From an uncultured Dokdonia sp. (GTDB lineage: Bacteria; Bacteroidota; Bacteroidia; Flavobacteriales; Flavobacteriaceae): a stretch of DNA of 53,667 nt. How positions within the stretch are numbered: the stretch's first letter is position 1; every line of letters begins with the position of its first letter. Positions 45,106 through 53,559 of this stretch are shown here, piece after piece. The stretch is taken from contig CALKZS010000165.1 in NCBI GenBank assembly GCA_938002835.1, forward strand, positions 1-53,667, in the 5' to 3' direction. Below the pieces are notes generated by a model. It saw only the letters and a list, made by a program, of their open reading frames with translations, was not told where the DNA came from and searched no databases. Position numbers and translations under genes: made by a program.

Positions 45106-48100
45106 TTATTTTATAATAACCTTTTTTGTGATACGACTGTTTTTATCACTGAGTGATACTAGATATATCCCTTCTTGTATATCGTTAGGTAAGAGTATGT
45201 TTGTGTGAAAATCATTTACTTGATGTCTTGCGATATGCCTTCCTCTTATATCATATATATCTAAAAATGTATTTTGGTTATCAAAATTATTTAGGGATAT
45301 ATCTATAATGAGTCTTAGGTTACGATCAGATACTGGATTTCTAGAAAAGTCAAAGGAGAAGGTATTCCCATTCTCGATAATTGCCTCACAGGTCCTGATT
45401 ATATCTCCATTACTTAATGTTACTTGTACACTATATAAAGCATTTGGATCTAATACATCAGAACGATCTGGACCTTCTGAGAAGAATTGTTCTGTGCTTA
45501 CTGAGTTTCCATTTTTAAACCACTCGTATGCAATAAAGTTATATCCTCCATTGTTTAGAGGGTTATTATTCACTACAAGAAGGTTATTAAATTTTTGTTC
45601 TACAATGTCATTAAATTCAAATTGACGTTCAATGATTATCAAATAATCTCTAGTCGTAATTCCATCTTGAGCAGTTATTAGTACTTCTTGTCTATAGATA
45701 CCTGGTTGTGGTGTATCAACATCAAATTCTTGAGCAGGAGAGAAGCTAGCACCAGTATTATTAATTAACTCTATTAAAACAGCATCTGTTTGATTATCAC
45801 AATTAATAGTATAATTTATTGTTTGTGAAGGATTGCTAAACAATGTTCCATTGATGATTATGGCCTCGAGGGAAGCATCATTATTTAAGAATACTTCTAA
45901 TTGTTGAGAAACAGCGATAGCAGGAAGGTGATTGTTATCCCCTGGTTGATTAGCAGTTATTGTAATGAAACCTATGTTTTGTAGTGTGACAAAACCGCTA
46001 GTATTTACAGCCGCTGCAGCATCTGTTCCTTGTGGAGAAGCTGTAAAGTTAGTAGGTAATCCAGAACTACTAGTAGCTGTTAATTGAAAGTCTGTATCAT
46101 CAATTAAATTCCTAGGAGTTAAAGGATTAAAAGAAATTGTTTGTGGTGCTCTTTCTATAGTAAGTATTGCATTTAGAATGATTATTGGACAATCTGTACT
46201 GGCACTATTTATAGTAGCTGTAACGTTATAAACACCAGCTTCTGTTTGATTATTATTAGTATAAGTAACAGTTGCGTTTGTAGGTATGTTATTTACAATA
46301 AGAGATCTTACAGATCCATCATAAACAAAACTTTCATTCTCAAGAGTAGCATTAACAATATCACTTCCTAGAATAATCACGTTTTGAGTTTGTGTAGCCG
46401 TGTTTCCATTACCGTCATCGTATGTCCAAGTTACTACTGTTGATCCTTGTGCAGCGATAGGAAGTGTAGCATCATTAGTTACAGTTACGTTTCCATTACA
46501 GTTATCAGTTGCTGTAGGAGGAGTAAGTCCTGTAACTTCACATTGTGCGGTTATGTCTGGTAATGTTGTTAGGTCTGGTACTGGAGCAGTAACATCATCA
46601 ATAATTATATTTTGAGTTTGTGAAGCTGTATTACCATTGCCGTCATCGTATGTCCAAGTAATGATTGTTGTTCCTTGCGTTGCGATAGGCAGTGTAACAT
46701 CATTTGTTACGATTACGGTTCCATTGCAATTATCAGTAGCTGTAGGAGGAGTAAGTACTGTAACTTCACATTCTGCTGTTACATCAGCTAGAGTTAGGAT
46801 ATCTGGAACAGGAACGGTCACATCATCAATCACTATATTTTGTGTTTGTGTAGCTGTGTTCCCATTACCATCATCATAGGTCCAAGTAACGATTGTTGTT
46901 CCTTGTGTAACGATAGGCAGTGTAGCATCATTTGTTACAGTTACCGTTGCATTAGAACAATTATCAGTAGCCGTAGGTGCAATTAAAGTTGTTACTTCAC
47001 ACTCTGCTGTCACATCAGCTAGTATTGGAATATCTGGAACAGGAGCGGTAACATCATCAATCACTATATTTTCTGTTTGTGTCGTTGTGTTTCCATTCCC
47101 ATCATCGTATGTCCAAGTTATAACTGTGGTTCCTTGTGTGGAGATAGGTAATGTCGTATCATTAGTAACTATAACCGTTCCACCACAATTATCAGTAGCC
47201 GTAGGTGGAGTAAGCATAATTACTTCACATTCTGCAGTTATATCGGTTAGGTTTGCTATGTCTGGAACAGGAGCGGTCACATCATCAATCACTATATTTT
47301 GTGTTTGTGTAGTTGTGTTTCCATTCCCATCATCATAGATCCAAGTGATTACTGTTGTAGTTCCTTCACCTGAGATAGGCAGAGTTGCGTCATTAGTTAC
47401 AGTGACGTTTCCATTACAATTATCAGTTGCAGTAGGAGGAGTAAGGGCAGTTACTTCACATTCTGCAGTTACATCTGCTAGTGTTGGGATATCTGGAACA
47501 GGAGCAGTCACATCATCAATCACTATATTTTGTGTTTGTGTAGTTGTGTTTCCATTCTCATCATCATAGGTCCAAGTGATTACTGTTGTAGTTCCTTCAC
47601 CTGATATAGGTAGTGTCGCATTATTTGTAATTGTTATAGTTGTTGCACAATTATCTGTTGCTGTAGGCGCTGTAAGTGTAGTAACCTCACACTCGTCTGT
47701 TACATCTGCTAGCATTGCTATATCTGGAACAGGAGGAGTTACATCATCAGTAATGATTATATTTTGGGTTTGTGTGGTTGTATTTCCATTGCCATCATCA
47801 TAGGTCCAAGTGACTACTGTAGTTCCTTCTGTTGTAATAGGTAATGTCACATCATTAGTTATTGTTAAAGTAGTTGTGCAATTATCAGTAGCATTGGGAG
47901 TTGTTAGGGTAGCTACTTCACATAGAGCAGTAACATCGGTAAGTGTTACTATATCTGGTATTGGGGCGATATTATCTTCTATGGTTACTACACTTGTAAA
48001 TGATGTGCTATTGCCATTTATGTCTGTCGTGTTTATGGTAACATTATTAGTACCTATGTTTGAACAATCAAAAGTTGAGATATCAATAGATGTTGAAGCT

Positions 48101-49833
48101 ACACCACAATTATCTGAGGCAAAAATGCCCCTTGGTATAAAAGCTACAAAATCATTTGTTGCAGACCAACTTCCGTTTCTATTACGTCCAGGAGTTGGGA
48201 TGCCAATAGTTCCATTACTATTTTCAACACCTTGTGTATGGAGACCACCATCAGTAGGCATATTGGTGGTATGTATTTCTATGATATTAGTACCTTCATA
48301 TAGTTGTGCTTGTGTAGTAATATTATTGCCGTTAGAAAAATGATCTACATTAAAATATTCTACAACAAGGATTCTGTTAGGTGCTACACCTATAGTTTCA
48401 TACCTAATAACATTTTCTGTAGGTTGTCCACCATTATCTGGGTCAAGGTCTTCCCAAGCCAGTGCGATTAAATTATTGGGAGTACTAGTGTTTGGAATAT
48501 TTTGCCCTGAGCAACAACCACTAGAAGCACTGTTATTAAAAGTTATAAATCCATTAGACCCAATACGAAAGTTAGTATAGCTTATATTAAAGAAGTCAAA
48601 ACTAAAATCAATAGGCAATGCACCTGAAACGGCATCATCTCCAAGAGAAACATTAGTTCCTGTTAATGAAATGTCAATAGGGTTAAATGTACCTGATTGA
48701 TTTACAGAATAGGTAGGTGCGAAAGGCTGAGTAATATCTTCAATGGTTATAGAGGCCATTCCGTTGTTACCTAAATCTACAGTTATATCCTGAGGATTTA
48801 TTACAGGTGCTTCATTGTCATTTACAGTAATTGTAAAAGAGCAAGTAGAAGAATTATCACTAGAATCTATAGCGGTAAACGTAACTGTAGATGTTCCTAC
48901 AGGGAATACAGAGCCAGAAGGGAGACCTGCTGTTTGTTCTAATACAAAATCACATTCGTCAGTAGTTACAGGGTCAAATGTAGCAATTGCTCCGCAGATG
49001 CCTGGATCATTTGATAAAATGATATCAGAACACATAATAACAGGAGGTGTAGTATCTGGAGTACCTCCTGGAATAGATATTGCGACTCTTCCCGTACCCG
49101 TATTATTTGCTGGTAGAAAAGTAGTTGCGCTGCCTCCATTATAAGAGGTTCCACCAGTACCTCGGGTTCCAAAATCTGAACCACCATTACCACCAGTAAC
49201 ACCCCCGCCGCCGCCGGCTCCTCCATCTCCGCCGCCACCGCCACCAAAGCCACCAGTAGCTGTACCAGGAAAACCAGGACCTCCTGAAGCACCATTTACA
49301 GCTGCGTCGCCTCCACGATTACCTGCTCCATCATTAGAGAGTGTTCCTCCTCCTCCTGCAAAAGATACACCAGAGGTAGTTCCACTAGTACCCCCATTTC
49401 CACTTGGTTGTGTTTCAAGTATAGTAGATGCACCACCAGCACCATTAGGTGCACCACCACCTCCTCCACCAGCTATGAGTAATATATTTGCTGGAGTAAA
49501 GTCTGAAAATCCGTTTGTCCCACGTGCTATGAAAGTAGCGCCACCACCATTAGAATTATTTGCACGTCTGTCACCAACAATAATTTGCAAGGTTTCTCCA
49601 GGTATTACAGGAAAGGTACCAAAGAGTGTTGCGCCATTGCCTCCTTGATTAACACCATTTCCACCTTGACTTCCTGAGGCTTCAATGTTTATAGAAGTAA
49701 CTCCTGCAGGAACAGTATAGGTTTGTAAAGCTCCTGTTGCTTCAAAAATAACGGGGCAATCTACTTGGCTATATCCTTGATTAAAGATTAATACTCCAAA
49801 GAAAAAGAATATTAGATGAGTAATTTTTTTCAT
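45106..49833 (-). CDS. Giant HYR-repeat adhesin with glycine-rich domain and T9SS sorting signal
   Basis: The 1575-residue protein has a signal peptide (GYSQ), a glycine-rich region (about 85-245), one HYR-type domain (TPPVIMCSDIILSNDPGICGAIATFDP), a beta-sandwich region, and seven near-identical tandem units of 76-78 residues (about 655-1170). Each unit contains D-x-T-A-E-C-E-V, P-T-A-T-D-N-C and V-T-W-T-Y-D-D-G-N-G-N. The last 85 residues (FSRNPVSDRNLRLIIDI ... GIYLVSLSDKNSRITKKVIIK) are a type A T9SS sorting domain, so it should be secreted and attached at the surface. Two 21-bp-spaced TGNGAAGTAA elements lie about 125-155 bp upstream. Confidence 0.9.
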   Translation of the reverse strand: MKKITHLIFFFFGVLIFNQGYSQVDCPVIFEATGALQTYTVPAGVTSINIEASGSQGGNGVNQGGNGATLFGTFPVIPGETLQIIVGDRRANNSNGGGATFIARGTNGFSDFTPANILLIAGGGGGGAPNGAGGASTILETQPSGNGGTSGTTSGVSFAGGGGTLSNDGAGNRGGDAAVNGASGGPGFPGTATGGFGGGGGGDGGAGGGGGVTGGNGGSDFGTRGTGGTSYNGGSATTFLPANNTGTGRVAISIPGGTPDTTPPVIMCSDIILSNDPGICGAIATFDPVTTDECDFVLEQTAGLPSGSVFPVGTSTVTFTAIDSSDNSSTCSFTITVNDNEAPVINPQDITVDLGNNGMASITIEDITQPFAPTYSVNQSGTFNPIDISLTGTNVSLGDDAVSGALPIDFSFDFFNISYTNFRIGSNGFITFNNSASSGCCSGQNIPNTSTPNNLIALAWEDLDPDNGGQPTENVIRYETIGVAPNRILVVEYFNVDHFSNGNNITTQAQLYEGTNIIEIHTTNMPTDGGLHTQGVENSNGTIGIPTPGRNRNGSWSATNDFVAFIPRGIFASDNCGVASTSIDISTFDCSNIGTNNVTINTTDINGNSTSFTSVVTIEDNIAPIPDIVTLTDVTALCEVATLTTPNATDNCTTTLTITNDVTLPITTEGTTVVTWTYDDGNGNTTTQTQNIIITDDVTPPVPDIAMLADVTDECEVTTLTAPTATDNCATTITITNNATLPISGEGTTTVITWTYDDENGNTTTQTQNIVIDDVTAPVPDIPTLADVTAECEVTALTPPTATDNCNGNVTVTNDATLPISGEGTTTVITWIYDDGNGNTTTQTQNIVIDDVTAPVPDIANLTDITAECEVIMLTPPTATDNCGGTVIVTNDTTLPISTQGTTVITWTYDDGNGNTTTQTENIVIDDVTAPVPDIPILADVTAECEVTTLIAPTATDNCSNATVTVTNDATLPIVTQGTTIVTWTYDDGNGNTATQTQNIVIDDVTVPVPDILTLADVTAECEVTVLTPPTATDNCNGTVIVTNDVTLPIATQGTTIITWTYDDGNGNTASQTQNIIIDDVTAPVPDLTTLPDITAQCEVTGLTPPTATDNCNGNVTVTNDATLPIAAQGSTVVTWTYDDGNGNTATQTQNVIILGSDIVNATLENESFVYDGSVRSLIVNNIPTNATVTYTNNNQTEAGVYNVTATINSASTDCPIIILNAILTIERAPQTISFNPLTPRNLIDDTDFQLTATSSSGLPTNFTASPQGTDAAAAVNTSGFVTLQNIGFITITANQPGDNNHLPAIAVSQQLEVFLNNDASLEAIIINGTLFSNPSQTINYTINCDNQTDAVLIELINNTGASFSPAQEFDVDTPQPGIYRQEVLITAQDGITTRDYLIIIERQFEFNDIVEQKFNNLLVVNNNPLNNGGYNFIAYEWFKNGNSVSTEQFFSEGPDRSDVLDPNALYSVQVTLSNGDIIRTCEAIIENGNTFSFDFSRNPVSDRNLRLIIDISLNNFDNQNTFLDIYDIRGRHIARHQVNDFHTNILLPNDIQEGIYLVSLSDKNSRITKKVIIK
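46375..47985. repeat. Seven tandem 228-234 bp coding repeats in the adhesin gene
   Basis: The recurring string (G/A)(T)CCAAGT appears at 46424, 46652, 46880, 47111, 47339, 47570 and 47804, spaced by 228-234 bp. Units differ mainly at third codon positions and in a few residues. Confidence 0.85.
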
Positions 49834-49956
49834 AGTAATTTGTTTAAATTCTTAAATAGTCAAAGAATAGTTATCTGTCTCTTATGAATACTGACAAACT
49901 GATTTTTTTGTAAAAAAAAAGTATAATATTCTATTATGAAGCTTTTACTTATTCTT

Positions 49957-49987
49957 TGGGAAGTAACTATAGTTTTTTGTGAAGTAA
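49957..49987. promoter_or_regulatory. LytTR-like direct repeats upstream of the adhesin gene
   Basis: TGGGAAGTAA (49957-49966) and TGTGAAGTAA (49978-49987) are offset by exactly 21 bp, two helical turns, as expected for LytTR-domain dimers. They lie about 124-154 bp upstream of the start codon. Confidence 0.5.
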
Positions 49988-50073
49988 TCAATTTTAGGTG
50001 TATAAATGCACAGTGTTTTTTGATTAAAATGCTTTAACATATAGTTGTTATACTATTTGTAAAGTATATATGT

Positions 50074-50087
50074 GCTTTCGCGAAAGC
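50074..50087. repeat. CTTTCGCGAAAG palindrome, intergenic copy
   Basis: GCTTTCGCGAAAGC in the region upstream of the adhesin gene. Confidence 0.85.
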
Positions 50088-50243
50088 GTATGAAAAATAG
50101 TTTTTAGAGAAAAAGAGAATTTTATATGTTAATCTATTGTACTCTTTTAATATAGGTTTCACATATGATGCTACTCATAAATGTATTCTATGTATTTGTG
50201 TTAGATATAGACTTGCGTTATAGAGAAAAGAGGTACTCAAAAA

Positions 50244-50477
50244 CTATATTTTAATAGTGGTATTAAAGCCTATAATGTTAGGAGAAATTCTTTTACCAAA
50301 TACGGGCCTACTATAACACTCCCTGTAGAGGCTATTCCCCCGAAAGCCTTCTACAGTTAGAGTTATATATTCTGTTTTAATTTCTAAAACAGCGCAATAA
50401 TAATATCCCCAAAACTGTTTTTGTACTATTTGTGAAATATTGGGTGTTTTATGTGAAGTAATGGGAGTTATACTCAA
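50244..50477 (-). pseudogene. Possible remnant of a surface-protein gene, or a non-coding transcript
   Basis: The minus-strand frame is open for 77 codons. Its second half (YITLTVEGFRGNSLYREC... IIGFNTTIKI) looks like the C-terminal strands of a secreted or barrel protein, but the first half has no signal peptide. Two LytTR-like elements lie inside its 5' part. The segment also forms a hairpin (50323-50356, CTGTAG-A-AGGCT with AGCCT-CTACAG). I cannot decide between a truncated gene and an RNA. Confidence 0.3.
50431..50461. promoter_or_regulatory. LytTR-like direct repeats, second pair
   Basis: TGTGAAATAT (50431-50440) and TGTGAAGTAA (50452-50461) are offset by 21 bp. A further CTTGAAGTAA (50515-50524) lies at 63 bp, three times 21. 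No complete gene is found at the expected distance on the minus strand. Confidence 0.45.
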
Positions 50478-50568
50478 AAAAGGAGCTTTACTCTATTGGA
50501 TATTTTGAACTTTTCTTGAAGTAAGTAAAGAATAATTTCTTGTACAGAAAATGAGATTATATGTCAGG

Positions 50569-51279
50569 TTATTTTGTTAGAAATGCAGAACTGACTTCTT
50601 TCTTATATGTGGCAGATAATGGGATATCAACATCTTTAATACTAATTGTATTAGTTGATATTTTTGTAATTGCTTTTATGCTTACGGCGTATCTTCTATG
50701 TACTTGGGTAAAAAAAGGCGCTATGTCATCGGTTAAAAAATTTGAGATTTTATCACGTATAAGATGCATCTCATTATCGGTGTGTAATTCTATATAATTA
50801 CCATCAGACTTAATATATAGAATATCACGTGCATCTATTTTTACTTGTCCTCTAGCTTTTTTTATAAAAATAGGATGAGATGGGATGGATTTTTTAATTG
50901 TTACTTGTTGATTTTTAAAAGAGCGTATTGCGATATCAATTGTAGTAAGTAGGGTAGGCGTGTTGTATGGTTTCATTAAATACCCATTAGGAGCAGTGTC
51001 TTGTAATTCTTTTAATGTTTTATCATCTCCATAAGCGGTGAGGTACACAAAAGGTATATTGTAACTACTGCGTATTTTTTGAGCTAGCCATATACCATTT
51101 TTATCTCCTGCAAGGTTTATATCTAATAATACAAGATCTATATCTTGATTTTTAATTTCTAACCAGGCTTTATCTGCTCTAGCGCTACTACCTGCTATAG
51201 TGTGACCATTATCTTCCAGCATACTTATGAGTGCTGCTCTAGATATTGCCATATCTTCTACTATATATATATTATACAT
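50569..51279 (-). CDS. LytTR-family response regulator
   Basis: The 236-residue protein has a receiver domain (residues 1-120: acidic pair E8/D9, phospho-acceptor D53 in LVLLDINLAG, T80 in YLTAYG, K102 in LMKPY) and a C-terminal LytTR DNA-binding domain (about 137-233: FIKKARGQVKIDARDILYIKSDGNYIELHT and RRYAVSIKAITKIS). LytTR domains bind pairs of short direct repeats about two helical turns apart. The gene follows its sensor kinase gene after 9 nt and is likely co-transcribed and autoregulated through the repeats at 53301-53331. Confidence 0.94.
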   Translation of the reverse strand: MYNIYIVEDMAISRAALISMLEDNGHTIAGSSARADKAWLEIKNQDIDLVLLDINLAGDKNGIWLAQKIRSSYNIPFVYLTAYGDDKTLKELQDTAPNGYLMKPYNTPTLLTTIDIAIRSFKNQQVTIKKSIPSHPIFIKKARGQVKIDARDILYIKSDGNYIELHTDNEMHLIRDKISNFLTDDIAPFFTQVHRRYAVSIKAITKISTNTISIKDVDIPLSATYKKEVSSAFLTK

Positions 51280-51288
51280 AGGGTTGTG

Positions 51289-53238
51289 TTATTTTTTAGA
51301 AAAGGTTATTTTGACTTCTACACCTTTTGTTCCTGTTATTTTTATAACGGCATCCATCTCTTCGGCTAATAAGTGAATAAGTTTAAAGCCCAAAGTTTTT
51401 GACTTTTTTAGATCAATTTTTTTGTTAAAACCTATACCGTTATCCTTATACATAAACTGTAATGTGTCTTGTTGTTTTTGAATTAGTGAGACCCATATAT
51501 CACCACTTTCTCGATGTGTAAAAGCGTATTTATTTGCATTTGTGACTAGTTCTGTTATTATTAAACCTAGAGGAATTGCTCTGTCTATATCTAGATCTAT
51601 AGTTGCTGCTTGAACGTGACAGTTTATTTTTTTGCCTGAAAGACTATAGAAAAGTTGGTCTGTTAATTTTTTTAAATACTCATTCATAGGAATAAGTTTA
51701 ATGTCTTTTTGGTCATACAACATTTGATGTATGAGAGACATACTCTGTATATGCCTTTGAGAGTCATTTAAAATGTCTGTCATCTGAGGATTATCAGACT
51801 TTTTGGTTTGTAATTGTAGTAATCCAGAAATAACTTGAAGGTTATTTTTGACACGATGATGTACTTCTTTAAGTAATATTTCTTTCTCGTGAAGTGAGCT
51901 TTCGAGCTTTTTATTTTGTTTGTTTATTATTTTACCGTCTTTTCTTGTATGATAATATAGAAAACCTATAATAGAAATTGCGATAATGGCTATAGTTAAT
52001 GCTATCCACTGGTAGCTTTTTAATTTTTCTGTAATGATTACTTGATTACGTATTGCTTCAAGCTCTTTAGTTTGATTTTCACTGTCAAATTTTGCAGTAG
52101 CAATCATATAATCTCGAGCAGCATTTGCTATTGCTAGAGAGTCTTTTATATGATCACGAATTTTATAATAATGGGTAGCTTCTTCTAAATTCCCGTTTAA
52201 TAATAGAATTTTCCCCTTAAGTTCATATGCTTTTATTTCTGTTGCGGTTGCATCATAAACGCTCATCGCATTTAGAGAACTGTCTACATATTTAAGAGCT
52301 ATCTTAGGTTGATTCTTTAAGTAATATGCTTGAGCAAGATTAAGGTATGCATTTGTTACAATGTAGTACTCTTCACCTATCAATTTATGGGCTAATTCAT
52401 TTTTAAATCCAACAATAGCATCATCTATATTGCCATTATGCATATTTATTTTTGCAATATTTCCTAAAATAACAAACTTGAAGTATGCTCGATATTCTGG
52501 ACTGTTACTAATAGTATCATTGTCTGGAATTGCAAGTTCTTTAAGTGCGATATTAAAATGTTCTAAGGCTTTATCATACATCTTCATTTTTTCATAACAT
52601 AGAGCTATGTTATTAATCATACTTGATTTATGAAGTTGGTTTCCTTTTTTATCAAAAATGGTGGCTTGCTTCTTAAAGCCTTTTATAGCCTCTTCATAAT
52701 TTTGTAAATTATAATAGATTTTTGCTGCATTGTATTTAAAAGAAGAAGCTTTTCTTTTTGATTTTATAGAAGACTTGCTATTATAAATTAGATCAATAAT
52801 TTGTAACATCTCCCCATACATTTCTAAACCTCTATAAGAGTCAAATAAATTGTCTAAGAGTAAACTGTATTCTGGCATCTTCTTTAGAGCTGGATACATA
52901 AGTAATTCATCTCCTAGAATAAGAAGTTCCTTATCCATATGTAGTTTAGCATATACTTCTATTAGATATGTTTTTGCTCGTAAAACATCAGTTAATTTTT
53001 TTTTGCTTTCAGAATAAGTAATTGATTGCTCAAAATAGGGGATTAAGTTTTTATATTTTGGGCTTAAAAAATCTTGAGGGTAGTTATTTAATGTTGTGCC
53101 AAGGTTTTCAACTTGTTTTAACTTTTTATCTGTATTAATAGGCATTTCAATAGCACTCATTATAGAGTCCAGCACTACTTCTTGTGCTTGGGCAAGAATT
53201 GTAGAGGTAAATAATAAGATATAAATAAACTTAAGCAT
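51289..53238 (-). CDS. TPR-containing sensor histidine kinase, HisKA_2 type
   Basis: The ATG at 53238 (MLKFIYILLFTSTILAQAQE) gives a signal peptide; a frame extending to 53373 would run through the regulatory repeats. Periplasmic TPRs occupy about 100-370 (YEEAIKGFKKQATIF, YDKALEHFNIALKEL), one membrane helix follows (WIALTIAIIAISIIGFLYY), then a coiled coil and the kinase core. HisKA_2 carries the phospho-His in LLKEVHHRVKNNLQVISGLL; the ATPase domain has LVTNANKYAF and DNGIGF. The partner is the LytTR regulator downstream. Confidence 0.93.
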   Translation of the reverse strand: MLKFIYILLFTSTILAQAQEVVLDSIMSAIEMPINTDKKLKQVENLGTTLNNYPQDFLSPKYKNLIPYFEQSITYSESKKKLTDVLRAKTYLIEVYAKLHMDKELLILGDELLMYPALKKMPEYSLLLDNLFDSYRGLEMYGEMLQIIDLIYNSKSSIKSKRKASSFKYNAAKIYYNLQNYEEAIKGFKKQATIFDKKGNQLHKSSMINNIALCYEKMKMYDKALEHFNIALKELAIPDNDTISNSPEYRAYFKFVILGNIAKINMHNGNIDDAIVGFKNELAHKLIGEEYYIVTNAYLNLAQAYYLKNQPKIALKYVDSSLNAMSVYDATATEIKAYELKGKILLLNGNLEEATHYYKIRDHIKDSLAIANAARDYMIATAKFDSENQTKELEAIRNQVIITEKLKSYQWIALTIAIIAISIIGFLYYHTRKDGKIINKQNKKLESSLHEKEILLKEVHHRVKNNLQVISGLLQLQTKKSDNPQMTDILNDSQRHIQSMSLIHQMLYDQKDIKLIPMNEYLKKLTDQLFYSLSGKKINCHVQAATIDLDIDRAIPLGLIITELVTNANKYAFTHRESGDIWVSLIQKQQDTLQFMYKDNGIGFNKKIDLKKSKTLGFKLIHLLAEEMDAVIKITGTKGVEVKITFSKK

Positions 53239-53264
53239 CAAACGATGTATAGAAGTAGATAGCT

Positions 53265-53272
53265 CAAATATA
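53265..53272 (-). promoter_or_regulatory. -7 element of the kinase-regulator operon
   Basis: On the minus strand this reads TATATTTG (TAnnTTTG), about 26 nt before the start codon. There is no TTG at -33; instead the direct repeats lie where an activator would bind. Confidence 0.5.
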
Positions 53273-53300
53273 GGAATCGTCAATTGATTCTTCTTTAAAA

Positions 53301-53331
53301 TGTGAAATAGTAAAGGTTTTCTGTGAAATAG
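53301..53331. promoter_or_regulatory. LytTR-like direct repeats upstream of the sensor kinase gene
   Basis: Two identical 10-mers TGTGAAATAG at 53301-53310 and 53322-53331, offset exactly 21 bp, 28 nt upstream of the -7 element. Confidence 0.6.
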
Positions 53332-53373
53332 GAACTTTCTTTTATTGGATAGTGTTTTATAATAAAGTATCAA

Positions 53374-53559
53374 GCATTTTATTGTGAGTAATTGGATGTC
53401 ATAAAACTAGAAAAAGAGGTCGTCTATTGAAACCGTTGCAAAAGGGTAGTTAGATTAGGAGGTTTCTTATTTTTTATTTTTTTGTTCAAAACTTAGTCGA
53501 TTTTTCAATTTCATTTTAGTTTTAGAGCATAAATGAGTGTTTTTAAGGCTCATTTTCTC
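53374..53559. other. AT-rich region next to the transposase end
   Basis: No gene is visible. An AAATGAG...CTCATTT hairpin (53531-53555) follows the transposase stop and could be its terminator; the insertion-sequence right end should lie here, but its inverted repeat cannot be identified without the other end. Confidence 0.35.

Larger units (their letters stand above)
49834..50568. other. Regulatory region upstream of the adhesin gene
   Basis: The stretch holds two 21-bp-spaced repeat pairs (49957-49987 and 50431-50461), a further element at 50515-50524, a palindrome copy (50074-50087) and a GC-rich hairpin (50323-50356). The only reading frame is a doubtful 77-codon one on the minus strand (50244-50477). 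Confidence 0.5.

Noticed and set aside
46375-47985. Regularly spaced repeats that might suggest a CRISPR array
   Set aside because: The period is about 230 bp and the whole region is one protein-coding frame.
46400-48343. Series of open frames on the plus strand opposite the adhesin gene
   Set aside because: They recur with the 228-234 bp coding repeat, have no start signals and merely reflect the codon usage of the sense gene.
50561-50797. 78-codon plus-strand frame opposite the LytTR gene
   Set aside because: It is antisense to the clearly recognised LytTR domain.
53383-53391. TGTGAGTAA as a further LytTR-like element
   Set aside because: It lacks one base of the core and is not in 21-bp register with the pair at 53301/53322.
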